Shown: one piece after another, positions 7,699 through 17,272 of the stretch
How positions within the stretch are numbered: the stretch's first letter is position 1
How the letters are laid out: every line of letters starts with the position of its first letter
Assembly (NCBI GenBank): GCA_045120135.1
Contig: JBGVEN010000020.1
Location: 1-64,000, forward strand
Direction of reading: 5' to 3'
DNA: 64,000 nucleotides
DNA from: SIG440 sp045120135
GTDB taxonomy: Bacteria > Bacillota > Clostridia > Monoglobales > Monoglobaceae
Position numbers and translations under genes: made by a program
Notes under the pieces: generated by a model
Told to the model about the DNA's origin: nothing
The model's input: only the letters and a program-made list of their open reading frames with translations
Databases searched by the model: none

Positions 7699-9624
7699 TT
7701 ATTCATCAATATTTTCAAATGCTCCGGTATAGAGCTTGTAATATGTGCCTTTTTCAGCGATAAGCTTGTCGTGGTCGCCACGTTCAATTATTCTGCCGTG
7801 GTCCATAACCATTATAACATCCGAGTTCTGAATGGTGGAAAGGCGGTGGGCAATAACAAAAACTGTTCTGCCCTGCATAAGCGAGTCCATACCCTTTTGA
7901 ACAATCTGTTCAGTTCGGGTGTCGATGCTCGATGTTGCCTCGTCAAGTATCATAACCGGCGGGTCAGCAACTGCGGCACGAGCAATTGCAAGAAGCTGAC
8001 GCTGACCTTGCGAAAGTCCCTCACCGCCGTTTTTAAGAACAGTGTTGTAGCCCTCGGGGAGAATTCTGATAAAGCTGTCCGCATTGGCAAGCTTTGCTGC
8101 AGCGTAAACCTCCTCGTCGGTGGCATCAAGCCTTCCGTAACGGATATTTTCTATAACAGTTCCGGTGAAAAGATGTGTATCCTGCAAAACCATACCAAGT
8201 GCACGTCGAAGCTCCGGCTTTTTTATCTTATTGATGTTTATTCCATCGTAGCGGATTTTGCCGTCTGCAATATCATAGAACCTATTTAAAAGATTTGTAA
8301 TGGTGGTTTTTCCGGCACCGGTTGCACCCACAAATGCAATTTTCTGTCCCGGCTCGGCATAAATTGAAATATCGTGAAGAACAGTTTTTTCTTCGGTATA
8401 ACCAAAATCCACTTCGGCAAGTCGTACATCTCCGGCAAGCCGTGTGTAGGTAACGGTTCCGTCCGAGTGCGGATGTTTCCACGCCCAGATTCCAGTACGT
8501 TTTTCGGTTTCACAAAGCTCGTTACCTTGATATTCTGCGTTTACAAGAGTTACATAGCCGTTATCCTCTTCAGACTCGGTGTCAATCAGCTCGAAAATTC
8601 TTTCAGCACCGGCAAGTGCCATAATGATTGAGTTGATTTGTTGGGACATCTGGTTTATCGGCATAGTAAAGCTTTTGCTAAGCTGCAGAAATGCGGCAAT
8701 AACGCCGACGGTAACGCCCGGAACACCAATAATTGCAAGCGCTCCACCTGCCATTGCAAGCAGAACATATTGCATATGTCCCATATTACCCATAATGGGC
8801 ATAAGTATGTTGGCATAGGTGTGTGCGGCGGTTGCATTATTGCAAAGTTCCTCGTTGATTTTATCAAATTCGTCCTTGACAGCACGCTCGTGACAAAAGA
8901 CCTTAACAACCTTCTGACCGTTAATGTGTTCCTCTATAAATCCGTTCACCTCGCCCAAAGACTTTTGCTGTGCAAAGAAGAATTTTGAGCTTTTACCGGT
9001 GATATTACGGCTGACAAACAGCGCAAGTCCAACGAGGGCAAGCACAACAATGGTAAGCCATACGCTTGTTGTGAGCATTGCAACAAGGACGGAAACGATT
9101 GTTACGACCGATGAAAACATCTGGGGTATACTCATTGTAATCATCTGTCTGAGTGTGTCAGTATCGTTGGTGTAACGGCTCATTGTGTCGCCGTGAGAGT
9201 GTGTGTCAAAATATTTTATAGGTAGGGTCTGCATTTTGCTGAACATATTGTCGCGGATTTCCTTTAATACGCCCTGCCCTACAATAATCATTATTCGGTT
9301 TTGTAAGAATGCCGCAATTACACCAACGGCATAAATTCCTGCCATGGTGAAAAGTGCGAGGATAAGCGGTGAGAAATCCCGTGAGCCTGAGCGAAGCATA
9401 GGCTCAACATAATCGTCAATCAAAGTTTGTATAAAAAGCGAACCCCTTACGCCGGCAACGGAGTTTATTATGATAAACACCATAACCGCAAAAAAATGCA
9501 GCTTGTAATTTTTAAAGATACAGCCAAACAGGGCTTTGAGGGTCTTTTTTGTGTCCTTTGGCTTTCTGGTGGCGTGCATTGCACGGCCTCTGCCGCCCGG
9601 ACCGGGTCCCATAGGTCTACTCAT
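7699..9624 (-). CDS. ABC exporter half-transporter, second subunit (catalytically complete NBD)
   Basis: 641 residues: an N-terminal cytoplasmic extension rich in Gly/Arg, six membrane spans (about 45-340) and an ATPase domain. The ATPase has Walker A GATGAGKTT, a non-canonical signature LSQGQRQLL and Walker B with the catalytic Glu (MILDEATSSID). An insertion of about 40 residues rich in charged and aromatic residues lies between the membrane and ATPase domains. It overlaps the end of the partner gene by eight bases, so the two are co-translated. It resembles the BmrD/LmrD/TM288 side of heterodimeric multidrug exporters. The exported substrate is unknown. Confidence 0.92.
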   Translation of the reverse strand: MSRPMGPGPGGRGRAMHATRKPKDTKKTLKALFGCIFKNYKLHFFAVMVFIIINSVAGVRGSLFIQTLIDDYVEPMLRSGSRDFSPLILALFTMAGIYAVGVIAAFLQNRIMIIVGQGVLKEIRDNMFSKMQTLPIKYFDTHSHGDTMSRYTNDTDTLRQMITMSIPQMFSSVVTIVSVLVAMLTTSVWLTIVVLALVGLALFVSRNITGKSSKFFFAQQKSLGEVNGFIEEHINGQKVVKVFCHERAVKDEFDKINEELCNNATAAHTYANILMPIMGNMGHMQYVLLAMAGGALAIIGVPGVTVGVIAAFLQLSKSFTMPINQMSQQINSIIMALAGAERIFELIDTESEEDNGYVTLVNAEYQGNELCETEKRTGIWAWKHPHSDGTVTYTRLAGDVRLAEVDFGYTEEKTVLHDISIYAEPGQKIAFVGATGAGKTTITNLLNRFYDIADGKIRYDGININKIKKPELRRALGMVLQDTHLFTGTVIENIRYGRLDATDEEVYAAAKLANADSFIRILPEGYNTVLKNGGEGLSQGQRQLLAIARAAVADPPVMILDEATSSIDTRTEQIVQKGMDSLMQGRTVFVIAHRLSTIQNSDVIMVMDHGRIIERGDHDKLIAEKGTYYKLYTGAFENIDE

Positions 9625-11350
9625 TTACACCCACCCCCTTTTGCTGTGACTCGTAAATTTCACGGTAAATATCGTTGCTTTCAAGTAGCTCCTGATGCGA
9701 GCCGATAGCATTAATCCTGCCGTTGTCAAGAACAATTATACGGTCTGCGTGCTCCACCGATGAGATACGCTGAGCAATCAGGAATTGCGTCGTTCCCGGT
9801 ATTTCCTCGGCAAAAGCCGTACGGATAAGTCTGTCGGTTGCGGTGTCCACAGCACTTGTGGAATCGTCAAGAATGAGGATTTTAGGTGACTTAAGCAGCG
9901 CTCTTGCAATACAAAGTCGCTGTTTCTGACCGCCAGAAACATTCTTTCCGCCCTGCTCAATGTGAGTATCGTAGCCGTCGGGGAAGCCTTGTATAAATTC
10001 ATCTGCCTGAGCAAGACGGCAAACCCGTATCAGCTCCTCGTCGGATGCATCGGGATTACCCCAACGCAAATTCTCCTTTATGGTTCCCGAGAACAGCTCA
10101 TTTTTCTGCAGAACAACTGCAACATTGCTGCGAAGTGTCTCAAGATTGTATTCTTTGACATTTCTGCCACCTACAAAAACCTCGCCAATTGTTGCGTCAT
10201 AAAGCCTTGGTATCAGCTGAACAAGTGAGGTCTTGCCGCTACCCGTTCCGCCAATAATACCTATCTTTTCACCGGACTCAACCTTAAAGCTTATGTTTTC
10301 GAGACAAAGCGAGTCGGGACTTTTATAGTAGCTGAATGAAACATCGTAAAATTCAACTGATCCATCGGGAATGTTGGTTATATTTTCCTTACCGTCCGAA
10401 AGGTCGCTTTCCTCGCTTAGAACCTCGGTGATACGCTCGGCTGATGCCTTTGAAATGATAATCATTACAAAAATCATTGAAAAGTTCATCAGGCTCATAA
10501 GTATCTGCATTGCATAGGTAATCATACTTATCAGCTCGCCCTGAGACATTTTTTGGGATAGTATCAGCTTTGAGCCGAACCACGAAATCAGTAGCATAAC
10601 TATATACATCATACTCTGCATAAGCGGTGCGTTAAAGGAGAGAATTCTCTCAGCACGGCTGAACTGATCATAGATTTCCTTTGAAACGGAATTGAATTTT
10701 TGTTTTTCGTAATCCTCACGGACAAATGCCTTAACAACACGGATTCCACGCAGATTTTCCTGCACAACGCTGTTCAAACGGTCGTATGTGCGGAAAACCT
10801 TTTCAAATACGGGATGTGCTTTAGTTGCAATAAAGATAAGACCAAAGCCTAAGATAGGTGCAATAGCAAGAAAGATAAGTGCAATCCTCGGGTTTACAAA
10901 AAACGCCATTGCCATAGAGAATGTAAACATTGCAGGGCTTCGCACAGCTATACGCACAATCATCTGGTATGCATTCTGCAGATTGGTGACATCTGTTGTA
11001 AGCCTTGTTACAAGACCGGAAGTGGAGAATTTGTCGATATTGGTAAAAGAGAAGTCCTGAATGGAATGGAACATTTTCTTCCTCAGATTCTTTGCAAAGC
11101 CGGCAGAAGCACTTGCGGCATACTTGCCGGACATAGAGCCGCAGAACATAGAAAGACACACCAGAAGAACAAGGGCAATTCCGGTTGTGATAACAACTGA
11201 CATATTGTGCATTTCAATTCCCTTGTCAATAATGCGTGCCATAAGTACGGGGATAATAACCTCCAATATAACCTCGCAGGTAACAAAAAGCGGGGCAAGA
11301 ATGGAGTCGCGCTTGTATTCGCCGATGCAGCCGGCAAGTTTTTTAAGCAT
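9617..11350 (-). CDS. ABC exporter half-transporter, first subunit (degenerate catalytic site)
   Basis: 577 residues with six membrane spans followed by an ATPase domain: Walker A GGTGSGKTS, signature VSGGQKQRL, Walker B ILILDDSTSAVD. The residue after the Walker B Asp is Asp, not the catalytic Glu, as in the degenerate site of heterodimeric exporters (BmrC, LmrC, TM287). Together with the downstream subunit it forms one exporter with one competent site. AAAGGAC precedes the start, and a full-consensus promoter lies just upstream. It likely exports drugs, lipids or peptides from the cell. Confidence 0.92.
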   Translation of the reverse strand: MLKKLAGCIGEYKRDSILAPLFVTCEVILEVIIPVLMARIIDKGIEMHNMSVVITTGIALVLLVCLSMFCGSMSGKYAASASAGFAKNLRKKMFHSIQDFSFTNIDKFSTSGLVTRLTTDVTNLQNAYQMIVRIAVRSPAMFTFSMAMAFFVNPRIALIFLAIAPILGFGLIFIATKAHPVFEKVFRTYDRLNSVVQENLRGIRVVKAFVREDYEKQKFNSVSKEIYDQFSRAERILSFNAPLMQSMMYIVMLLISWFGSKLILSQKMSQGELISMITYAMQILMSLMNFSMIFVMIIISKASAERITEVLSEESDLSDGKENITNIPDGSVEFYDVSFSYYKSPDSLCLENISFKVESGEKIGIIGGTGSGKTSLVQLIPRLYDATIGEVFVGGRNVKEYNLETLRSNVAVVLQKNELFSGTIKENLRWGNPDASDEELIRVCRLAQADEFIQGFPDGYDTHIEQGGKNVSGGQKQRLCIARALLKSPKILILDDSTSAVDTATDRLIRTAFAEEIPGTTQFLIAQRISSVEHADRIIVLDNGRINAIGSHQELLESNDIYREIYESQQKGVGVNE

Positions 11351-11381
11351 AAAATCAGTCCTTTAAAACAGTATAAAGTAT

Positions 11382-11410
11382 ATTATAGAAGTAGAAAAAA
11401 TTTTTGTCAA
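11382..11410 (-). promoter_or_regulatory. Full-consensus promoter of the ABC exporter operon
   Basis: Minus strand TTGACA (11410-11405), 17-bp spacer, TATAAT (11387-11382). Both hexamers are perfect, so expression is probably strong unless repressed. No obvious operator palindrome is seen beside it. Confidence 0.85.
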
Positions 11411-11543
11411 TGAAACAAAATAAAAAGATACAAATTGTTCACAATCTGTATCTTTCAGACTGTCGAAAAACTTGGTCTACCGCAAGCAAATTAAAATAAG
11501 ATAAATGTAGGGTATGGCATTTATGACATACCGAAGCATATAA

Positions 11544-11578
11544 AACGGCACGGTTCTCATCGAGAAAACCGTGCCGTT
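11544..11578. terminator. Long hairpin downstream of addB
   Basis: AACGGCACGGTT (11544-11555) pairs with AACCGTGCCGTT (11567-11578), with an inner CTC/GAG pair. On the minus strand it is followed by TTTTAT, so it probably ends the addB transcript. Confidence 0.65.
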
Positions 11579-11589
11579 GCTTGCTTTTC

Positions 11590-11700
11590 GCGAAATTGCT
11601 TTCTACCGTACACCAGTACGCCGACGAAAACAATTTCACAAAATATACCGGCGTTTTTCGCCGTCTGCCTCTGGTATCGATTTTGTCGATGCGCTGTCCT
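11590..11700. repeat. String of small stem-loops between addB and its terminator
   Basis: Three adjacent inverted repeats: GAAATTG...CAATTTC (11590-11635) enclosing GTACACCAGTAC; ATACC-GGCG...CGCC...GGTAT (about 11642-11675); and ATCGA/TCGAT (about 11676-11691). The last part overlaps the addB stop. The inner GTACACCAGTACGCCG resembles the loop of the hairpin at 25684-25790, suggesting a small dispersed intergenic element. Confidence 0.4.
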
Positions 11701-11702
11701 CT

Positions 11703-14700
11703 TTATTTTTCGCTGCAAACACCACTGTACGGGCAATATGCACACGGGTCAAAGCCTTTAATTGACGGCGGCTCAGCGTCAATGTTTCCGTCGAGTATGT
11801 TGTCTGCTGTCCGTGAAGCACATTCTTCAGCTGACCTCAGCTTTTTTTCCATATCACTTTGTACAAACAGAGACTTTTTGTCTAGGGTGACGTAGTGTTC
11901 AGTTTTTTTGTCGTCAGGGTTCTTGTCAAATGCAAGAATAACCTCCGGCTCGTCAAGGAAAATTCCGTGAATTTTAATCTGTGCACTCATCGAACTTTCC
12001 CACTCCTGCTCGCTGGGCACGGAGTCACATTGAATTATCGGGTCGGTCATTTGCATATACATCATTGCAGCCGCCTGAGCGTTCTTGCTGCGGGTTACAG
12101 CGTTGGCATAAATAAGGGGCTGAATGGTAATTCCGGCGTCAATTCTTTCCTCGTCAATCCCTTTTTCTGAGGACTTGTAGTCGGTTATACTAATATAATT
12201 TTTGCCGCCAAGTTCTGCACGGTCAACCCTGTCAATAAAGCCTTCAAGGTATGCTTCGCCATGGCTGGTCGAGATTTCATATGCGGGTAGCTGCCCACGT
12301 CTGCCAAAGCTGATTTCGAAGTCGGTTGGTCGGAACTCACTCTGGGAATAGAATTTAACAAGCTTCCACGCGGTTGAGGTGGCAATGTTTTTGAGGCGAA
12401 GCATCATATAACCGTAAAAGTTTGATGAGGCAAACATAGAATTACCGCTGTCTTTGGCGACCTTGTCGACCAATTCTGAAATGTCGGAGAAACAGTCACT
12501 ACGGCTGATTTGGCTGAAGTCTGTGTCTTTGTTTGCCTTAAAGTAATCACAAAGAACGCTGTGAAGAATAGAACCCGTGTCAGTTTCCTTAAGACCGCCA
12601 AGGAGCCTTTCGTTAGCAAAAAGACCATACCGCATAAAGAACGAAAAAGCACACGAATTATACTTTTCCAGTTTGGAAACACTGAGTATAAGCGGCTTTC
12701 CGTAAAGCTGTTCGGCAGTTTTTGCGGAAAGCTTTGCAGGAAGTCCTCGCCTTGAATGCATATTGCGGAACTTTTCAAGACGGGGTCTGTATTCGGGACT
12801 ATCAGCAAAAAAGGCATAAGCGTTTTTCCATATAGGTTTAAGCCGGTCAATCTCAAAATCCACCTCAAAAAGACGGGCGCTTAGTTCATAAAACGCATTT
12901 TCACGGCTTTCTATAAGGTTGTCTTCGTTTTTTGCGTTATCCGTTGTAATTTTGGGGAACAGAGCTTTAATCCGTTTGATTACAGAGGACGAGCCGAGAC
13001 TGTTGCCCTCCTTGTCACTTGCAGGCGAAAACAGGTAAAGGTATTCGCGTGCAGTTGTCAGAACCGAGTACACAAGGAACTGCTCCTCTTTTTGACGGTT
13101 GTATGCATCAGGGGCAAGGACAAGTCCGTTATCTGCAAGCTTGTTTCGCTCTGCATCGGAAATAAGACCTTCGGCAGAATGACTTTTGGGGAATGATGAG
13201 TCGCAGACTCCAAGCACAATAACAACCTTTTCACCAGTGCTGCGGAAACGGGAAATTTCGCTTATCATAACTATGTCTTGTGTAGGAGGAACAATACCGA
13301 TGGTAAGCTCTCCGCACGCTGCATTGAAAAGTGAGAGAAACTCTGTAAAGGTTGCATAGGTGTCGGTCATACATTCCGCAATCTGATTAATAACCGAAAC
13401 AAAGCTGTTCCAGGTGCGGTACAGCTGCTCTGCGGCTTCAATTCTGTCGTTATTTATATATTGGTCAATAGTTGTGCTTACCCGTTGCTGCAGATTAAGA
13501 GTATTTAAAAATTCGCAAAGCTTACTGCATATTTCGGCAACGGTCTTTCTGCCGCTGAACATTTTGCAGAGTTCAATCAGTGGATTGATAACCTTTGCTT
13601 TTGCGGAATTTATTTGGTCCATATCAAATGCAGATTCTTTTGGGTTATACTGCCAAGGCTCAGTGTTGTTCCAATCCTTGTGGGTGATGTCTGCGGCAAG
13701 AATATAATTTTCAAAAATATCCGCTTCCGCTTTTGAAATATCCCAGTATCCTGACCGGATAATAGTCATAACCCTTTCGTATGAAAATCCGTAAGCTAAG
13801 ATTTCAAGAATTGCAGTTATCATTCGCATAAGTGGACTGTCAGTAAGTTTTATTTTGCGGTCAAGAAAATGGTTTATTTCAAATTCTTCAAATATAGAGG
13901 GAATAAGTAAATCATAGTTCTCCATACTGCCGGTCAGGACTAAAAAATCGTTAAAGGAGTAGCCTTTTGTCCTGCATAAATGCCGTATCAGCCGTGCGCA
14001 CTCTGTAACCTCGGCATAGCGGTTTTCAGGAGTATATATGTGTATTGAGTCCGGGTTTCCACCAAAACGTGGAGTTCTGAATGAGAAAAAGTTGTCACGC
14101 AAATGTCTGAATTCAGCGTTTTTTGTAAATCTGAATTCTCCTTTTAAAAATTCGGGAGCAGATATGGGAATGTTCAAGTTCTTTGCAATTTCACAAAGCT
14201 TGGCATAGGTGTGTGCCTGTGACGAGAATACGGCAGAGTCGAGAGAAAGACAATCGCAGCAAAGCGCAACGCACAGGTCAGCTTTTTTCATTATTTCGCT
14301 CAAAGCAGCGTATTCAACAGGGGTAAAGCTTTTGAAAAAGTTAACATATACCGTACCACAGATAAAATCGCATTGAGGAATCTTTTCCATTGAAATTGCG
14401 AGACTGTCCTCGGCGTTTGAATATTCCTCCTCAATAAGCTCGTTGAATTTGCGGTAAAGCACCGCCAGGTCGGAAAGCTTCATTTCAAGCGTTGTATCGT
14501 CGGTTAATTTTGCATTTTCTTCAAGAGCCTCGGGGGTTACACCATAGCGTTTGAATTCCGAAATAAGTGATACAACCAATCCGGCAAATCCCGGTTGATT
14601 AATGTTTCGTGCAAAAAATTTAAGCTCTTTTTCCGAAAGCTGCATTGCACGGCACGCCATAAGGTATTTGCCTGCCTTGTCGATGTATTTTGTACGCAAA

Positions 14701-14930
14701 GGACCGAGCTTTGAAAAAATTATATTTGAAAGCCGAGCAAAGGTCAGAATCTGAATTTTGTTCTGGGCAGAAAGTCCAAGCCGAGATATAAGCTCTTGCT
14801 CGGCAAACATAGAATACTGGTCGGGCACAAGCAAAAATACCGACTTACCTGCCGCCGCATCCTGCTGTGCACGGCGGTATATTTCCTCGGTCTTGCCCGA
14901 GCCTGCAGCACCGCACAAAAATTTAAGCAT
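11703..14930 (-). CDS. addB: ATP-dependent helicase/nuclease subunit AddB
   Basis: 1075 residues, a little shorter than the B. subtilis protein. AddB partners AddA in processing double-strand breaks for RecA-dependent repair, supplying one nuclease and a Chi-scanning inactive helicase fold. The Walker A motif GAAGSGKT is at residues 7-14. The C-terminal RecB-type nuclease shows GFIDRVDR and ITDYKSS. The iron-sulphur cluster cysteines are present: one in KYNSCAFSF near residue 760 and the CX2CX5C motif CAYCPYSGVC at the extreme C-terminus. addA, which usually follows directly, is absent; a terminator and an unrelated ABC operon follow instead. Confidence 0.93.
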   Translation of the reverse strand: MLKFLCGAAGSGKTEEIYRRAQQDAAAGKSVFLLVPDQYSMFAEQELISRLGLSAQNKIQILTFARLSNIIFSKLGPLRTKYIDKAGKYLMACRAMQLSEKELKFFARNINQPGFAGLVVSLISEFKRYGVTPEALEENAKLTDDTTLEMKLSDLAVLYRKFNELIEEEYSNAEDSLAISMEKIPQCDFICGTVYVNFFKSFTPVEYAALSEIMKKADLCVALCCDCLSLDSAVFSSQAHTYAKLCEIAKNLNIPISAPEFLKGEFRFTKNAEFRHLRDNFFSFRTPRFGGNPDSIHIYTPENRYAEVTECARLIRHLCRTKGYSFNDFLVLTGSMENYDLLIPSIFEEFEINHFLDRKIKLTDSPLMRMITAILEILAYGFSYERVMTIIRSGYWDISKAEADIFENYILAADITHKDWNNTEPWQYNPKESAFDMDQINSAKAKVINPLIELCKMFSGRKTVAEICSKLCEFLNTLNLQQRVSTTIDQYINNDRIEAAEQLYRTWNSFVSVINQIAECMTDTYATFTEFLSLFNAACGELTIGIVPPTQDIVMISEISRFRSTGEKVVIVLGVCDSSFPKSHSAEGLISDAERNKLADNGLVLAPDAYNRQKEEQFLVYSVLTTAREYLYLFSPASDKEGNSLGSSSVIKRIKALFPKITTDNAKNEDNLIESRENAFYELSARLFEVDFEIDRLKPIWKNAYAFFADSPEYRPRLEKFRNMHSRRGLPAKLSAKTAEQLYGKPLILSVSKLEKYNSCAFSFFMRYGLFANERLLGGLKETDTGSILHSVLCDYFKANKDTDFSQISRSDCFSDISELVDKVAKDSGNSMFASSNFYGYMMLRLKNIATSTAWKLVKFYSQSEFRPTDFEISFGRRGQLPAYEISTSHGEAYLEGFIDRVDRAELGGKNYISITDYKSSEKGIDEERIDAGITIQPLIYANAVTRSKNAQAAAMMYMQMTDPIIQCDSVPSEQEWESSMSAQIKIHGIFLDEPEVILAFDKNPDDKKTEHYVTLDKKSLFVQSDMEKKLRSAEECASRTADNILDGNIDAEPPSIKGFDPCAYCPYSGVCSEK

Positions 14931-14977
14931 ATTCTAACCTCGCTTCCGTTGTAAATTTCAGCATCTAAAATTATCCA

Positions 14978-15006
14978 TTTACGGACTGTTATTTTTGTGA
15001 TATAAT
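14978..15006 (+). promoter_or_regulatory. Promoter of the GH13 gene, with a 250-nt leader
   Basis: TTTACG (14978-14983), 17-bp spacer, TATAAT (15001-15006). It overlaps the divergent addB promoter region. The leader holds the hairpin at 15122-15169 and a second CTCTTAT/ATAAGAG stem at about 15177-15207. Confidence 0.6.
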
Positions 15007-15017
15007 ATACATAAATA

Positions 15018-15046
15018 AGTATAACACGATGCGTCTCGCAATGCAA
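15018..15046 (-). promoter_or_regulatory. addB promoter
   Basis: Minus strand TTGCAT (15046-15041), 17-bp spacer, TATACT (15023-15018). Confidence 0.6.
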
Positions 15047-15121
15047 TAATAAAAATACAGGATTTGAAAAGAGGAATAACGTGAAAGTTCCTTTCTCGTT
15101 AAGCCTCCGGCGGATTTTGTT

Positions 15122-15169
15122 GTCCGTGCAAAATTTTCCTCGCATAAATGCTCGGAAATGCACATGGAC
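15122..15169. repeat. 48-nt compound hairpin in the GH13 leader
   Basis: Nested inverted repeats GTCC/GGAC, GTGCA/TGCAC, TTCC/GGAA and GCAT/ATGC stack into one long hairpin. No T tract follows, so it is not a simple terminator. A weak 31-codon frame beginning GTG at 15081 with AGAGGA upstream overlaps it. It may be an RNA element or a dispersed repeat. Confidence 0.5.
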
Positions 15170-15258
15170 GTAATAATCTCTTATCGTTCCTTGCTCTGCG
15201 AATAAGAGAAATTTTATAACTATTTGTGCCGATGCAGAGCGGCGGAATGGAGATTATT

Positions 15259-17181
15259 ATGCAGGTTTTTCATAATTCACGGGATATAAAATACAGATGC
15301 CCCAAAGGTGCTGTGCCTTGCGGTGAAAAGGTAAGCCTTTCGCTGGAGGTCAGAGCGGAATGTATACCCGATAGCGTAAGACTTCGGCTTTGGGACGGAG
15401 CGGAGCATTTTGTTGAAATGGAAAATAAAAATTCAGCAGAAAATGTTTATTTGTATACTGCTGATATAACTATGCCCGAAAAGAGCGGACTTTTATGGTA
15501 TTACTTCGAGGTTAAGGCGAATGGCGAGACGGTATATTATTCCAATAACGATAAAATGACGGGCGGTTTAGGTGTGCAGAACACATATCCAACGGGTAAT
15601 TCGTATCAGATTACAGTGTATGACAAAAATTTTAAAACTCCCGACTGGTTCAAAAAAACAATTATGTACCAGATTTTTCCCGACAGATTCTTCAGAGCAG
15701 ACAGCAAAATTGAGGGCAAAAAGACAAGCTATCGTATGCACAGCGACTGGTATGAGCCGATTTTCTTTGACCGCCACCCCTTTGAGGACGGACCTGCCTG
15801 TAACGATTTTTACGGAGGTAATCTTAAAGGCATTATCCGAAAGCTTGACTATTTAAAGGATTTGGGAATAAGCGTAATTTATCTCAATCCCATTTTTGAA
15901 GCGTTTTCAAATCATCGTTACGATACAGGTGATTACAGTAAAATTGACCCTGTGCTTGGAAACGAAGAAGATTTTAAGGAGCTTTGTGAGAAGGCAGATG
16001 AAAAGGGAATAAGGATTATATTGGACGGAGTTTTCAGCCATACAGGCAGTGATAGTATTTATTTTAATAAATATAAAACCTACGGCGAGGGCGTGGGTGC
16101 CTGTCAAAGCTATGATTCACCTTATGGGAGCTGGTACGAGTGGACCGGTGACGGCAGCTATAACAGCTGGTGGGGCTGTTCAAATCTCCCCGATGTTCGT
16201 GAACTGGACCTGACATATATCGACTACATTCTGACGGGTAATGATGCTATAATTAAAAAGTGGCTTAAGCTTGGTGCAAGCGGTTGGCGACTTGATGTTG
16301 CAGACGAGCTTCCTGATGAGTTTATAAAAATTCTCCGGCGTGAGGCAAAGTCTGCAAAGAGTGATGCTGTTATTATTGGCGAAGTGTGGGAGGATGCCTC
16401 GAACAAAGTGAGCTATGGCGAGCAGCGTGAATATTTGCTCGGCAACGAGCTCGACAGCGTTATGAACTATCCGTTTAAGGATGGAACAATCGGTTTTCTG
16501 ACCGGCGGTATCAGTACTGAGGACTTTGCGGACAAAATGCTCAGCATAATGGAAAACTACCCCAAAGATGTTCTGTATTCAAATATGAATCTTTTGGGAA
16601 CTCACGACACATGGCGTGTAAAAACAGTGCTTGGCGGACAGTATATAAGTGACGGAATGTCAAACGAGCAAAAGCAAAACTTCCGCCTCAATGCGGCAAA
16701 CGAAACGCTTGCCATAAAACGACTCCGCCTTGCTGCATTTATGCAGATGACTTTTGTGGGCGTGCCGTGCATATACTATGGTGATGAGGTTGGTATGCAG
16801 GGTCTTGGTGACCCGTTTAATCGTATGCCGTACACCTGGCGGTGTGTGGATAATGAGCTTTTGGACTATTATAAAAAGGCAGCAATGCTCCGGAATAATA
16901 ATGATTGCCTTAAAACGGGCGATTTTGAAATTGTTTACGCAACTGACGGGGTTTTGATATATCTTCGTCAAATTGTATCCAAAACAGATGTTTTTGGTGA
17001 ACCGGGCGAAAATGGCACGACTCTTTGCGTTGTGAACCGGAATGAAGAAAGCCGTTCAATAAAATTGGATAATGTAAAGCTCAAGAACCTTAAAGGATAT
17101 TTTAGCGGTGAAGTAATTGGTGACGGGGATGCTGTAGAATTCACAATAAAAGGTCTCAGTGCGGAGGCGTATATAAAATAA
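15259..17181 (+). CDS. GH13 alpha-glycosidase (neopullulanase/cyclomaltodextrinase-like)
   Basis: 640 residues: an N-terminal CBM34-like beta domain (about 1-120) then a GH13 barrel. The conserved regions are readable: DGVFSHTG (I), GWRLDVADEL with the nucleophile Asp (II), IIGEVWEDA with the acid/base Glu (III) and LLGTHDTWR (IV). It hydrolyses alpha-1,4 and often alpha-1,6 bonds of maltodextrins. No signal peptide is seen, so it works in the cytoplasm, fitting a role in trimming glycogen beside glgB-glgP; no glgX is present. The start at 15259 has GGAG upstream; earlier in-frame GTG and ATG codons are poorer. Confidence 0.88.
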   Translation: MQVFHNSRDIKYRCPKGAVPCGEKVSLSLEVRAECIPDSVRLRLWDGAEHFVEMENKNSAENVYLYTADITMPEKSGLLWYYFEVKANGETVYYSNNDKMTGGLGVQNTYPTGNSYQITVYDKNFKTPDWFKKTIMYQIFPDRFFRADSKIEGKKTSYRMHSDWYEPIFFDRHPFEDGPACNDFYGGNLKGIIRKLDYLKDLGISVIYLNPIFEAFSNHRYDTGDYSKIDPVLGNEEDFKELCEKADEKGIRIILDGVFSHTGSDSIYFNKYKTYGEGVGACQSYDSPYGSWYEWTGDGSYNSWWGCSNLPDVRELDLTYIDYILTGNDAIIKKWLKLGASGWRLDVADELPDEFIKILRREAKSAKSDAVIIGEVWEDASNKVSYGEQREYLLGNELDSVMNYPFKDGTIGFLTGGISTEDFADKMLSIMENYPKDVLYSNMNLLGTHDTWRVKTVLGGQYISDGMSNEQKQNFRLNAANETLAIKRLRLAAFMQMTFVGVPCIYYGDEVGMQGLGDPFNRMPYTWRCVDNELLDYYKKAAMLRNNNDCLKTGDFEIVYATDGVLIYLRQIVSKTDVFGEPGENGTTLCVVNRNEESRSIKLDNVKLKNLKGYFSGEVIGDGDAVEFTIKGLSAEAYIK

Positions 17182-17272
17182 TTGCCTCTAAAACCCCTGA
17201 AATAGCCATTTAGGCGAGAAATTGGAAAAAAGTTTATGCAATATATACATAGACAAAAGTGCTTTATTGTGC

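Noticed and set aside
14744..15163. 139-codon minus-strand frame beginning MHFRAFMRGK
   Set aside because: It crosses the addB start region, both divergent promoters and the leader hairpin, and has no ribosome binding site. Its start lies in the hairpin repeat.
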